A DNA stretch of 16,444 nucleotides from Bacillota bacterium (GTDB lineage Bacteria > Bacillota > Bacilli > Alicyclobacillales > SLC66): assembly GCA_021799325.1 (NCBI GenBank), contig JAJZAS010000008.1:1-16444 (forward strand), in the 5' to 3' direction. A program made the translations under genes and the position numbers. The number at the start of each line of letters is the position of its first letter. Positions within the stretch are counted from its first letter, which is position 1. The notes beneath the pieces are model-generated. The model was not told the origin of the DNA, searched no databases, and saw nothing but the letters and a program-made list of their open reading frames with translations. Of the stretch, positions 7,154 to 15,946 are shown one piece after another.

Positions 7154-10100
7154 GTGTTTGTAAAGCGTCTCGAATTGATAGGATTCAAGTCTTTCGCGGA
7201 ACGATCGGAACTGGAGATCGCCCCTGGGGTAACGGCGGTGGTAGGTCCCAACGGAAGCGGAAAAAGCAACATTGCCGATGCGATCCGTTGGGTACTGGGT
7301 GAACAGAGCATTAGGACGCTAAGAGGCAATAAACTCGAAGACATCATCTTCGCGGGAAGTGACAGCCGTAAACCAGTGAATTATGCGGAGGTCCGACTGC
7401 TCTTAGACAACAGCGACCACGCCTTGCCGGTTGATTTTACGGAAGTGTCGGTATCGCGAAGGGTCTATCGGTCCGGTGACAGTGAATTTTATATCAATCA
7501 GTCAGCCTGTCGTCTCAAGGATATCAGTGAATTATTCATGGATACCGGCATGGGGCACGAGGCTTATTCGATTATCGGGCAAGGCCGGATTGAAGAAATT
7601 TTATCGAACAAGCCAGAGGAGCGCCGGGGTATATTTGAGGAGGCGGCAGGCATTGTCAAGTTCAAAGTCAGACGAAAAGAAGCGGAGAAGAAACTTTTTG
7701 ATGCGGATCAAAGTCTGGTTCGCGTTCGGGATTTGATTGCAGAACTTTCGTTGCAACTAGAGCCTCTGGAAGCGCGTTCAAAGGTGGCGCTCGAATACCG
7801 GGAACTGCTGTCACAAGTGGATCTGTGGTCGGCGACCGTGCTCACTGCCGAGTTTGATGAATTTTTTGACAAACACGAGCAATTGAATGTCCGCATTGCA
7901 TCGCTTGAACAAGAATTGGCGGAGATTGCGGCAAGTGAATCTGAGGCTGACAGTGAACTGATTAGGAGGCGTGCGAATCTCGAGGAGAGTGAACAACTCG
8001 TCTCGCGCGTACAGGCAGATCGTCTTGATGCCACCGCCAGTGTGGAAAAAAATGAAGGCGATTTGCGTGTCCATGCAGAGAGAAAAGCCAATCTTGAACA
8101 TCAGCATCAGGAAAGTTTGCAAATGATCGAACGCATCCATAAGGAAATGGCAAACCTTCAGATCGAACTCGAGCAACTGGACGCTCGTCAAATGGAACTG
8201 GATCAAACTGCGGAGGGACTTCGTGCTGAACTGAAACGCTATCAAGAAGAGCGCTTGAGCAAGAATCAATTGCAGCAACTTCGCAAAGAACTTTCGGAGA
8301 CTCGCTCCCAATTAATCGAACGGATGAGACAGCAGGCGACTGATCGAAATGAATGGCATAACGCGGAGCAACAACTGGCGCAACTCACTAGGCGATTGGA
8401 GAAGACGAAAACGGAGTTAGCAGCGGCGGAAGCGGAGCTCGCTGCGCTCGCTTTGCTACAGGAGCAAAGAGACGCTGAATCGGTTGGATTGAAAGCGCAA
8501 CTCACGCAAATCGAGGCAGAGAAGCAACAGTGGTTCCAAAGTTGGCAGGAAGCAAAAAACGAGAAGCTGGTAATGCAGCAAAAAGCGGAGCGAATGGAAA
8601 AGACCAGGGGGGACTTACAAAGTAGGTGGCGCGCCCTGCAAGGAATGCATGACAACAGGCAGGGGTTTGCGAATGGCCCGAAGTCGGTCTTGCATGCTGT
8701 ACAAAACGGACGACTAGACGGTGTCATTGGTGCCGTGTCTGATTTGTTTAAGGTAAAAAAAGATTGGGAGACCGCGATTGAAACCGCGCTTGGCGGTAGT
8801 GTGCAAAATATCGTGACAACTAATGAGGATACGGCGAGAAAAGCAATCGCTTATCTGAAAAAGAACAATATGGGCAGAGCCACGTTTTTGCCGCTCTCTG
8901 TGTTGGCGGGTCGGAAAATTCCTGATAAGGACAGACAACTAGCAGGGCAATCGGCTGGTTTTATTGGCGTTGCATCAGATCTCGTGGAAGTGGAGAGCCG
9001 GCTTTTGGCTGTGGCTGAATTTTTACTCGGACAAGTGTTGGTGGTTGAGAATCTGGAAATGGCCAATGCGATTGCCAGCAAGCTCCATTATAGGTATCGA
9101 ATTGTGACACTTGACGGTGATGTGGTGCACCCGGGAGGCTCTATGACAGGCGGGAGCCAGAGCGGGCGTGGTTCAGGGCTCTTGGCCATCAATCGCGGGA
9201 TCGAAGAGGTTCAAAAGGAATTGAAGGACGTCGAGCTTCAATTAAAGTCGGTACGTGGCGAAATGGATTTGGCAGTACAAAAAGAGCAGGACATGCAAAA
9301 AGGGTGGAACTTGTCAGAAGAGCGTCATCGTCAATTGGAACAGTCGATTCGCGAAAAGGAGAATGAATGGCGGCTGCAGGCCATCACCTATCAAAGGCAG
9401 ACCGAAAGCGAAAAAACCCTTCGGCTCGAGACGGCGCAATTGCAACAGGAATATGAAGAGCAGGAATCAAAAAGGAAGCAGCTTGAAGGTGCAGTGGCTG
9501 CCATCGAAGCACAGGTGGCATCGACTGAGCAGTCTATCGCCATCCTTGAACAACATATTACTGAAGAAGAAGCCAAACAAGAAGAACATCAGGACGAGTG
9601 GACCGAATGGAGAGTCAAACTCGCAGAGTGTGAAGAAGCGCTTCGAAGTGTAGAGAGCTCGCGCCAGCGTTTTCATCAGGAACTCACACAGCATAGCGAA
9701 CAGGAAACGGAGAGCAAGACTGCGCTATTGAGTTTGCAGAGCAGGTTAGATTTGCATGCGGAAGAAGAAAATCGGCTGCTTTTAGAACGGGACAAATGGC
9801 GGGAGCAATTGGTAAGCGTTGAAGAAGCATTGAAGATGGCGCTAGCTTTAAGGCAGGAACATGCCAATGCGTTTGCGAGCGTCGAATCAGAGGTGCAAAA
9901 GGTGCGAAACATCCGCAGGCAAAAAGAAAGTCAATTACACGAATGGCAGGTGCAACTGGGCAAACTGTCGGTGGAACTGACAACCAAGGAAAATGAACTG
10001 CGAGAAAAGCACGGGCTTGGCATAGAGCTTGCGAGGACTCGTTACCCATTGAACCAGCCACTCTCTGATGCAAAAAAGCGACTGGGAGCGCTGCGTGAGG

Positions 10101-10717
10101 ACCTGAAGCAATACGAAGGGGTCAATCTTGGCGATATTGAGGAATATGAACGGTTGAGAGAGCGCCACCATTTTTTGGTGGAGGAAGAGGCTGACTTAGA
10201 ACAGGCGCAAACACAGTTGCGAGAATTGATTGCAGAGATGGATGCCGAAATGGGCAAGCGTTTTATGGAGACGTTTACTCAGGTCAAAACCCACTTTCAA
10301 GAAGTGTTTCAGGCCTTGTTTGGCGGTGGCAGGGCAGACTTGCAATTGACGGGTTCTGGCGACCCGTTGACAGACGGTGTCGATATATTGGCAGAACCAC
10401 CCGGCAAAAAATTACAAATTCTCTCGCTGCTTTCTGGTGGAGAAAGAGCGCTCACGGCGCTGGCGTTGCTTTTTTCTATCTTGAAAGTGAGGCCTGTGCC
10501 ATTTTGTGTGCTGGACGAAGTTGAAGCGGCACTGGATGAAGTGAACGTAACTAGGTTTGCAGAATACTTAAAACAATTTTCCAAAGAGACGCAATTTATT
10601 ATGATCACGCATCGGCGCGGGACGATGGAATCGGCAGATGTGCTTTACGGTGTCACCATGCAGGATACTGGTGTTTCTAAATTGGTATCGGTGCGTGTGA
10701 TGGAAGAAACGGCCTAA
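7154..10717 (+). CDS. smc: Chromosome segregation/condensation ATPase SMC
   Basis: 1187 residues, almost the same as B. subtilis SMC (1186). SMC dimers with ScpA/ScpB extrude DNA loops from the origin region and organise the chromosome. The N-terminal head has the Walker A GPNGSGKSN (31-39). Long heptad-rich coiled coils lie at about 170-510 and 675-1010. The hinge lies at about 515-670 and ends near GGSMTGGS. The C-terminal head has the ABC signature LLSGGE (1092-1097) and Walker B VLDE (1119-1122). The GTG start at 7154 follows GAGGAGAG (7141-7148). No domain is missing. ftsY follows 23 bases later, so they are probably co-transcribed. Confidence 0.98.
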   Translation: MFVKRLELIGFKSFAERSELEIAPGVTAVVGPNGSGKSNIADAIRWVLGEQSIRTLRGNKLEDIIFAGSDSRKPVNYAEVRLLLDNSDHALPVDFTEVSVSRRVYRSGDSEFYINQSACRLKDISELFMDTGMGHEAYSIIGQGRIEEILSNKPEERRGIFEEAAGIVKFKVRRKEAEKKLFDADQSLVRVRDLIAELSLQLEPLEARSKVALEYRELLSQVDLWSATVLTAEFDEFFDKHEQLNVRIASLEQELAEIAASESEADSELIRRRANLEESEQLVSRVQADRLDATASVEKNEGDLRVHAERKANLEHQHQESLQMIERIHKEMANLQIELEQLDARQMELDQTAEGLRAELKRYQEERLSKNQLQQLRKELSETRSQLIERMRQQATDRNEWHNAEQQLAQLTRRLEKTKTELAAAEAELAALALLQEQRDAESVGLKAQLTQIEAEKQQWFQSWQEAKNEKLVMQQKAERMEKTRGDLQSRWRALQGMHDNRQGFANGPKSVLHAVQNGRLDGVIGAVSDLFKVKKDWETAIETALGGSVQNIVTTNEDTARKAIAYLKKNNMGRATFLPLSVLAGRKIPDKDRQLAGQSAGFIGVASDLVEVESRLLAVAEFLLGQVLVVENLEMANAIASKLHYRYRIVTLDGDVVHPGGSMTGGSQSGRGSGLLAINRGIEEVQKELKDVELQLKSVRGEMDLAVQKEQDMQKGWNLSEERHRQLEQSIREKENEWRLQAITYQRQTESEKTLRLETAQLQQEYEEQESKRKQLEGAVAAIEAQVASTEQSIAILEQHITEEEAKQEEHQDEWTEWRVKLAECEEALRSVESSRQRFHQELTQHSEQETESKTALLSLQSRLDLHAEEENRLLLERDKWREQLVSVEEALKMALALRQEHANAFASVESEVQKVRNIRRQKESQLHEWQVQLGKLSVELTTKENELREKHGLGIELARTRYPLNQPLSDAKKRLGALREDLKQYEGVNLGDIEEYERLRERHHFLVEEEADLEQAQTQLRELIAEMDAEMGKRFMETFTQVKTHFQEVFQALFGGGRADLQLTGSGDPLTDGVDILAEPPGKKLQILSLLSGGERALTALALLFSILKVRPVPFCVLDEVEAALDEVNVTRFAEYLKQFSKETQFIMITHRRGTMESADVLYGVTMQDTGVSKLVSVRVMEETA

Positions 10718-10740
10718 TTTATAGGAGAAGGTGAAAGCCA

Positions 10741-11655
10741 TTGGGTTTTTTTCAACGACTCAAATCCGGACTGGCAAAAACGCGTCAGGCGTTCACAGAC
10801 AGAATCAGAGACGTTCTTGGCAGGCGCAAAATTGATGACGAAGTGTACGAGGATCTGGAAGATATTCTGCTTGGGGCAGACCTTGGCGTATCGACCACGG
10901 AAGTATTGTTGAGCGCCTTGATGAAAGAAGCTAAGCGCAAAAAGCTAGAGACGGCGGATCAACTGATCCCGGTGCTAAGGGATTTGATCTTGGAAACTTT
11001 TGCAGAGAATGAACCTGTTGAATCGAATGTGGGTAAAGGCATGACGGTGATTCTTGTAGTCGGCGTCAATGGCGTTGGCAAGACGACCACCATTGGCAAA
11101 TTGGCTCACCACTATCTTGCATCAGGCAAAAAAGTGCTCATGGCTGCGGGAGATACGTTTCGGGCGGCGGCCATCGAGCAATTGGTGGTCTGGGGAGAGC
11201 GCGCCGGGGTGGACGTGATCAAGCAAAATCAGGGGGCCGATGCGGCCGCGGTTATTTTTGACGGAATCCAGGCGGCAAAAGCAAGATCAGCTGACATCCT
11301 CATCTGCGATACGGCAGGTCGGTTGCAAAATAAGGCGCATCTCATGGAGGAACTGCAGAAAATCCATCGCATCATCAAACGCGAAGTGCCAGACGGTATT
11401 CATGAAGTACTTTTGGTGCTCGATGCGACGACCGGTCAAAATGCGGTCGTTCAGGCCAAAATGTTTAACGAGGTGGCGGAACTTACCGGCATTGTCCTGA
11501 CCAAACTTGACGGTACCGCAAAAGGTGGCGTGGTCATCGCCATCAAACAGGAGTTGAACATCCCCATAAAGTGGGTGGGAGTGGGAGAAGGGATGGACGA
11601 CTTACAGCCTTTTTCTGCGCAGGAATTCGTGGAGGCATTATTTGAACAGGTGTAA
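10741..11655 (+). CDS. ftsY: Signal recognition particle receptor FtsY
   Basis: 304 residues. FtsY is the membrane-associated GTPase that docks SRP-ribosome complexes at the Sec translocon. It has only a short N-terminal region before the NG domain, as is common in Gram-positive bacteria. GTPase motifs are GVNGVGKT (108-115), DTFRAAA (138-144), DTAGR (190-194) and TKLDGTAKGG (254-263). TKLDGTAKGG distinguishes it from Ffh, which has TKLDGDTRGG. The TTG start at 10741 lies 6 bases after AAGGTGA (10728-10734). It lies between smc and the ylxM-ffh unit, whose promoter begins 28 bases after the stop. Confidence 0.97.
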   Translation: MGFFQRLKSGLAKTRQAFTDRIRDVLGRRKIDDEVYEDLEDILLGADLGVSTTEVLLSALMKEAKRKKLETADQLIPVLRDLILETFAENEPVESNVGKGMTVILVVGVNGVGKTTTIGKLAHHYLASGKKVLMAAGDTFRAAAIEQLVVWGERAGVDVIKQNQGADAAAVIFDGIQAAKARSADILICDTAGRLQNKAHLMEELQKIHRIIKREVPDGIHEVLLVLDATTGQNAVVQAKMFNEVAELTGIVLTKLDGTAKGGVVIAIKQELNIPIKWVGVGEGMDDLQPFSAQEFVEALFEQV

Positions 11656-11682
11656 CATGTGGTAGGTGACAAGGAATTTTAC

Positions 11683-11711
11683 TTGACAGCAAGATGGCGC
11701 TAATGTATGCT
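11683..11711 (+). promoter_or_regulatory. Sigma-A promoter of ylxM-ffh
   Basis: A perfect -35 TTGACA (11683-11688), a 17-base spacer and a -10 TATGCT (11706-11711, 4 of 6) lie in the 85-base gap after ftsY. The start would be near 11718, about 23 bases before ylxM. No terminator was seen after ftsY, so this promoter may add to read-through from smc-ftsY. Confidence 0.7.
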
Positions 11712-11740
11712 GTGAAAGTCAGATTCTAGGTGGAGGTCCC

Positions 11741-12067
11741 ATGCTGGAAAAAGCGGTGGAAACCAGTATCCTTTTTGACTATTACGGCGGATTGTTAACG
11801 GAGAAGCAGCGCCAGATTATGGAACTTCGATTCGCGGAAGATCTATCGCTTGCGGAGATCGCGGAACAATTGTCGATATCCCGGCAAGCGGTGCATGATG
11901 CAATCCAGCGAACGACACAGCAACTTTTTGATTATGAAGACAAGCTAGGTTTGCTAAAGATTCGCCATCTCAGGCACAACAAGTTGCAAATATTAGAAAG
12001 CCAGCTTCGCGAACAAGGGTGTTTAAGCGAAGGGATTGGCCAATTGATCAATGAGCTCATGGAATGA
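11741..12067 (+). CDS. ylxM: YlxM family helix-turn-helix protein (SRP-associated)
   Basis: A 108-residue protein with a sigma-70 region-4-like helix-turn-helix at about 36-57 (LSLAEIAEQLSISRQAVHDA). The N-terminal motif LLTEKQRQIMELRF is typical of YlxM. Family knowledge: YlxM/UPF0122 is encoded just before ffh in Firmicutes and has been proposed to modulate SRP GTPase activity in streptococci; whether it also binds DNA is unclear. ATG at 11741 follows AGGTGGAGGT (11728-11737). It is first in the ylxM-ffh unit, with 17 bases before the ffh start. Confidence 0.93.
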   Translation: MLEKAVETSILFDYYGGLLTEKQRQIMELRFAEDLSLAEIAEQLSISRQAVHDAIQRTTQQLFDYEDKLGLLKIRHLRHNKLQILESQLREQGCLSEGIGQLINELME

Positions 12068-12084
12068 AGTGGGAGTGAACCTGC

Positions 12085-13494
12085 GTGTTTGATACGCTGA
12101 CGAATCGATTGCAAGGGGCATTTCAACGCCTGCGGGGCAAAGGCCGGTTGACGGAAGAAGACGTCAAAGAGGCGATGCGCGAAGTTCGGCGCGCCTTATT
12201 GGAAGCAGACGTCAACCACGTAGTGGCGAAAGAATTTACGGATCGCATTCGGGAAAAAGCGGTCGGACAGGAAGTCCTGCAAAGCCTTACTGCTGCCCAA
12301 CAAGTGGTAAAGATTGTCCATGATGAACTGATTGAGTTGATGGGTGGCTCCCAGGAAAAAATCGCACGGGCTTCGAAGCCGCCTACTGTGGTGATGATGG
12401 TGGGATTGCAGGGGGCTGGGAAGACCACTGCTGCAGCCAAACTGGCCCGTTACTTGTCGACACAGGAACATCGCCGTCCTCTACTCGTTGCGGCAGATAT
12501 TTATCGACCGGCAGCTATCGATCAATTGAAGGTGCTTGGCAAACAGGTGAATGTGCCAGTATTTTCGATTGAAAGCGGAGCTAAACCACAGGAGATTGTC
12601 CAGAGTGCGCTTGCGGAGGCAAGGCGCGGCGGTTATGACTATGTGCTCGTGGATACAGCCGGCCGACTGCATATTGACGATGAACTGATGCACGAGCTTG
12701 ATGATCTTGTGGATATTGCAAGTCCTGAAGAAATTTTGCTCGTGATCGATGCGATGACTGGTCAGGATGCCATCCACGTGGCGCAAAGTTTTCACGAGCG
12801 GCTTCATTTGACGGGACTCGTACTCACAAAACTCGATGGCGACACGAGGGGCGGCGCTGCACTGACCGTACGGCACGTGACTGGTTGTCCGGTAAAATTC
12901 GTCGGAACGGGCGAGAAGACGGACGCGCTTGAACCCTTTTATCCTGATCGGTTGGCTTCAAGGATTCTTGGTATGGGCGATGTGCTGACTTTAATTGAGA
13001 AAGCACAGGCCACGTTTGATGAGAAGGAAGCCAAAGACCTAGAGGCCAAGATTCGACGCAATGAATTTACACTCGAAGATTTTTTGAACCAACTGCGACA
13101 AATGCGTAACATGGGGCCGCTTGACCAGCTTCTCGGCATGATACCAGGGATGAATAAGTTGAAGCATCAACTCGAAGGCAGGTCCATCGACGAGAGCCAG
13201 ATCGGGAAAGTGGAAGCGATCATTTTGTCAATGACAAAGGAAGAACGACAAAAGCCTGAACTTGTCATGAAAAGCTCGAGCCGTAGGGTGAGGGTGGCCA
13301 AAGGAAGCGGGACCCAGGTCAAGGACGTGAACCAGTTATTGCAGCGTTTTGAAGAGATGCGCAAAATGATGAAGATGTTCAGTGGCCCTGGTGGTAAGCG
13401 CAAGATGCGTGGCATTGGCGATTTGACAAGCGCGATGCAGGGCGGATCAAACACCACCCAAACAAGAACGCATCGTCACAAGAAGAAAAGATAG
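12085..13494 (+). CDS. ffh: Signal recognition particle protein Ffh (SRP54)
   Basis: 469 residues, slightly longer than B. subtilis Ffh (446). Ffh binds signal sequences and 4.5S/6S SRP RNA and delivers nascent membrane proteins to FtsY. The NG domain has GLQGAGKT (107-114), DTAGR (190-194) and TKLDGDTRGG (248-257). The methionine-rich M domain starts near 297 and includes MRNMGPLDQLLGMIPGM (340-356) and the basic RNA-binding segment SSRRVRVAKGSGT. The tail ends in a basic HRHKKKR stretch, which explains some of the extra length. The GTG start at 12085 follows GGGAGTGA (12071-12078). The rpsP ribosome binding site follows 14 bases after the stop. Confidence 0.98.
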   Translation: MFDTLTNRLQGAFQRLRGKGRLTEEDVKEAMREVRRALLEADVNHVVAKEFTDRIREKAVGQEVLQSLTAAQQVVKIVHDELIELMGGSQEKIARASKPPTVVMMVGLQGAGKTTAAAKLARYLSTQEHRRPLLVAADIYRPAAIDQLKVLGKQVNVPVFSIESGAKPQEIVQSALAEARRGGYDYVLVDTAGRLHIDDELMHELDDLVDIASPEEILLVIDAMTGQDAIHVAQSFHERLHLTGLVLTKLDGDTRGGAALTVRHVTGCPVKFVGTGEKTDALEPFYPDRLASRILGMGDVLTLIEKAQATFDEKEAKDLEAKIRRNEFTLEDFLNQLRQMRNMGPLDQLLGMIPGMNKLKHQLEGRSIDESQIGKVEAIILSMTKEERQKPELVMKSSSRRVRVAKGSGTQVKDVNQLLQRFEEMRKMMKMFSGPGGKRKMRGIGDLTSAMQGGSNTTQTRTHRHKKKR

Positions 13495-13524
13495 ATTCAG
13501 ATTACATCAAGGAGGTGAAGAAAA

Positions 13525-13800
13525 ATGGCAGTGAAAATTCGCTTAAAAAGAATGGGTGCAAAGAAAAGTCCTTTTTACCGTGTAGTCGTGGCGGACTCCC
13601 GTTCACCAAGGGATGGTCGCTTTGTTGAGGAGATTGGTACTTATAATCCGTTGACCGAACCCGCGCAAATCCAGATCAAGGAAGACCGTGCGTTATACTG
13701 GTTGCAAGTGGGAGCGCAACCTTCTGATACTGCTCGTTCGTTGCTTAGTAAAGTTGGCGTGATGAAAAAGTATCATGAATCCCGTCACACCAAAGCATAA
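13525..13800 (+). CDS. rpsP: 30S ribosomal protein S16
   Basis: 91 residues with the family-typical N-terminus MAVKIRLKRMGAKKSPFYR and the later GRFVEEIGTYNPL motif. S16 is an early-binding small-subunit protein that stabilises the 5' domain of 16S rRNA. ATG at 13525 follows the near-perfect AAGGAGGTGA (13509-13518) at 6-base spacing, fitting high expression. It leads the rpsP-khpA-ylqD-rimM-trmD group. No separate promoter was seen in the 30-base gap after ffh, so it may be read from the ylxM promoter. Confidence 0.98.
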   Translation: MAVKIRLKRMGAKKSPFYRVVVADSRSPRDGRFVEEIGTYNPLTEPAQIQIKEDRALYWLQVGAQPSDTARSLLSKVGVMKKYHESRHTKA

Positions 13801-13837
13801 GTCGGCACCCAAGTAGGGAGTCGCGGAGGCGATTAGC

Positions 13838-14065
13838 ATGAAAGAATTGATTGAGTTAATCGTACGCCATTTGGTGGATCAACCTGATGAGGTGCAGGTC
13901 CGCGAAGTCGAGACTGAACGAGGAGTTACTTTTGAACTCAGCGTGGCTCCGGAAGACGTTGGTAAAGTCATTGGCAAAGGCGGACGAACCGTCAAATCAA
14001 TTCGTACTGTTGTGGTTGCAGCTTCTTTTCCAGAGAGAAAGAACGTTTCCATCGAAATTGTATAA
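13838..14065 (+). CDS. khpA: KH-domain RNA-binding protein KhpA (YlqC)
   Basis: 75 residues, almost all a single KH domain. The hallmark loop is VIGKGGRTVKSIR (44-56, GKGG at 46-49). Family knowledge: KhpA pairs with KhpB (Jag/EloR) as a small RNA chaperone pair that affects cell elongation in pneumococcus. ATG at 13838 follows GGAGG (13825-13829) at 8-base spacing. It is 37 bases downstream of rpsP. A strong intrinsic terminator begins 5 bases after its stop, so it closes the upstream unit. Confidence 0.95.
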   Translation: MKELIELIVRHLVDQPDEVQVREVETERGVTFELSVAPEDVGKVIGKGGRTVKSIRTVVVAASFPERKNVSIEIV

Positions 14066-14070
14066 TGTGG

Positions 14071-14106
14071 GGCAGACGGGTTCGTCAAGCCCCGTTTTGC
14101 CTTTTT
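14071..14106 (+). terminator. Intrinsic terminator after khpA
   Basis: GGCAGACGGG (14071-14080) pairs with CCCGTTTTGCC (14091-14101), with one bulged T and a ten-base loop. TTTTT (14102-14106) follows directly. This splits the rpsP-trmD group. No convincing promoter was found between it and ylqD, so it may work as a partial terminator. Confidence 0.75.
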
Positions 14107-14150
14107 AACAGTGTAGAAGTCAAGGAATGACAAAAAAAGGAGTGTTGGTT

Positions 14151-14576
14151 TTGATATCTATTCGTCAACCTGTCACGATTAAAATCATTTTGACCGAAGA
14201 AACCAAACAGGCATGGCTTGCGGAACTGAGAAGGCTCGTTAATAGCACGATCGCCGAACTGGAAGAGCTCGAATTCAGAAGCAAACAATGGCTTCGTGAT
14301 GCGGAAAAGCAAGGGGAAGGCGCTGTTCAGGCCACGGAGGAACGAATTGAGCAGGAGAAAAACCAACGCATTGAGCAACGGGAACAGTTGATTCAACAAT
14401 TGACGCAAATTCAGCAAATGGATATCGGAACAGAAGTGGCCAACGGAACGGTAGAGACCTCCGTGGATGTTAAAGTAGGCGATTCGTGGGATGCTATAGC
14501 CCAAGGCAGCGAAATTGTTATAAAAGATGGCGTGGTCGTTGAGATCAGACAAAATGGACAAGTCCTCGAAAGCTGA
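14151..14576 (+). CDS. ylqD: YlqD family protein, coiled-coil, function unknown
   Basis: 141 residues. B. subtilis YlqD, from the same place between ylqC and rimM, has about 128. The middle (about 30-92) is rich in Glu, Gln, Arg and Leu and is predicted coiled coil from its heptad-like pattern. The C-terminal third (92-140) alternates Val/Ile with charged residues and looks beta-rich, ending in GVVVEIRQNGQVL. No catalytic motif was seen. The TTG start at 14151 lies 6 bases after AAGGAGTG (14137-14144). ATG at 14127 is in frame but has only AAGG touching it, so it is less likely. The function is unknown; the setting hints at ribosome assembly, which is inference only. Confidence 0.85.
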   Translation: MISIRQPVTIKIILTEETKQAWLAELRRLVNSTIAELEELEFRSKQWLRDAEKQGEGAVQATEERIEQEKNQRIEQREQLIQQLTQIQQMDIGTEVANGTVETSVDVKVGDSWDAIAQGSEIVIKDGVVVEIRQNGQVLES

Positions 14577-14612
14577 TTTGATGCTAACAGTCTTCTGGGA
14601 GGTTTAGCAGCT

Positions 14613-15137
14613 TTGGGAGAAATGTTTACTGTCGGAACGATCGTTGGACCGCACGGCTTAAAAGGTGAAGTGAAAGTGTTTTCACGCACCGATTACCCCG
14701 AATTGCGATTTGCACCTGGCTCTAGATTACTGGTATTCCGTCAAGGTCTAGAAAAGCCTGAAGAATTGGTCATCAAGTCTTCCCGCATTCACAAGTCGCT
14801 TTATCTGGTATTATTTGAAGGTTTTGAATCGGTGGAACTGGTGGAAAAGATGAGAGGGGCAGAATTAAAGGTCCTTCGATCGGATGCACCGCCTTTGCCA
14901 GAGGGTGAATATTGGATTGACGACTTGATCAATTGCCAGGTGGTGGCCGAAAGTGGCGAAGTGTTGGGACAAATCACCGATGTGCTGACTCCTGGAGCTA
15001 ATGATGTGTATGTCGTTCGAAAACCCGGTCGGAAAGATATTTTAATTCCGGCGATTCCCCAGTGCGTCTTGAATGTGGATGTGGAGAATAAGCGCATGCT
15101 CATTCATCTGATGCCGGGATTAATTGATGAAGTTTAA
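14613..15137 (+). CDS. rimM: 16S rRNA processing protein RimM
   Basis: 174 residues, as in B. subtilis. RimM helps mature the 3' head domain of the 30S subunit and binds ribosomal protein S19. The N-terminal barrel begins FTVGTIVGPHGLKGEVKV (residues 5-22). The C-terminal PRC-barrel begins at YWIDDLI (about 100) and ends near 172 with the conserved DILIPAIPQ. The TTG start at 14613 follows GGAGGT (14598-14603) at 9-base spacing. ATG at 14622 is in frame but has no spaced ribosome binding site. It is next to trmD, its usual partner. Confidence 0.96.
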   Translation: MGEMFTVGTIVGPHGLKGEVKVFSRTDYPELRFAPGSRLLVFRQGLEKPEELVIKSSRIHKSLYLVLFEGFESVELVEKMRGAELKVLRSDAPPLPEGEYWIDDLINCQVVAESGEVLGQITDVLTPGANDVYVVRKPGRKDILIPAIPQCVLNVDVENKRMLIHLMPGLIDEV

Positions 15138-15158
15138 GGAAATGGCGGGGGCTATTTT

Positions 15159-15902
15159 TTGGAAATTGATGTGTTGACGTTATTCCCCGAGGTGTTTGAA
15201 ACCTATTTGCAAACCAGTGTGATCAAGCGGGCACAAGAAAGTGAAGCCGTGCAAGTAAAGTTGGTTAATTTCAGGGAGTATTCACTCGATCGACATCATA
15301 CTGTAGATGATTATCCGTTTGGCGGAGGGGCAGGGATGGTATTAAAACCTGAACCCCTTTTTCGTGCGGTAGAAGCGTTGAATAAGGATGATAAGGCAAT
15401 TGATCGTATCATCCTTCTTTCTCCTCAGGGGAAGCCGTTCACGCAAAGCATTGCGAAAGAACTATCGAATGTTCAACGATTGGTGCTGATATGTGGACAT
15501 TATGAAGGATTTGATGAGCGCATACGAGAGCATCTGGTGACAGATGAACTGTCAATTGGCGATTATGTACTTACTGGAGGGGAACTAGCAGCGCTGGTGG
15601 TAATGGATGCAGTGATCCGATTGATCCCAGGTGTCTTGGGGAACCCTGATAGTGCGAGTAGTGATTCTTTTTCAAACGGTTTGTTAGAGCACCCTCAATA
15701 CACAAGACCGCGTAAGTTTCTTGATTGGGAAGTTCCAGAGGTGCTGCTATCGGGCAATCATCAGGACATAGCCAAGTGGCGACATGAACAATCACTTTTA
15801 AGGACTCTTCAAAGAAGACCGGAGCTACTTGCCAATGTGGAAGTGTCTCAAAAGGATCGTGAATGGCTTAAGCAGAACCAACGCAATGAGCCCACCGTTT
15901 GA
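15159..15902 (+). CDS. trmD: tRNA (guanine-N1-)-methyltransferase TrmD
   Basis: 247 residues. TrmD methylates G37 next to the anticodon, using S-adenosylmethionine, and prevents +1 frameshifts. The trefoil-knot SAM site shows LICGHYEGFDERI (110-122) and LSIGDYVLTGGELAALV (131-147). Arg154 and the catalytic Asp169 fall at the same numbers as in E. coli, followed by LLEHPQYTRP (175-184). The TTG start at 15159 has a modest GCGGGGG (15145-15151) upstream. In most Firmicutes rplS (L19) follows directly; here no gene follows before the rRNA control region. The last codons form one arm of a 10-base inverted repeat. Confidence 0.97.
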   Translation: MEIDVLTLFPEVFETYLQTSVIKRAQESEAVQVKLVNFREYSLDRHHTVDDYPFGGGAGMVLKPEPLFRAVEALNKDDKAIDRIILLSPQGKPFTQSIAKELSNVQRLVLICGHYEGFDERIREHLVTDELSIGDYVLTGGELAALVVMDAVIRLIPGVLGNPDSASSDSFSNGLLEHPQYTRPRKFLDWEVPEVLLSGNHQDIAKWRHEQSLLRTLQRRPELLANVEVSQKDREWLKQNQRNEPTV

Positions 15903-15946
15903 AAACATCTGACTGTATCCCTTTGACGAATTCATTGGTGGGCTCA
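15887..15946 (+). repeat. Inverted repeat at the trmD 3' end
   Basis: TGAGCCCACC (15887-15896, inside the last trmD codons) is perfectly complementary to GGTGGGCTCA (15937-15946), with a 40-base loop. No T-run follows, so it is not a standard terminator. It could protect the 3' end of the mRNA. A competing partner for the same left arm lies at 15971-15983. Confidence 0.7.

Noticed and set aside
14061..14066. TATAAT at the khpA stop codon
   Set aside because: No -35 match lies at 16-18 bases, and a transcript from it would run straight into the terminator at 14071.
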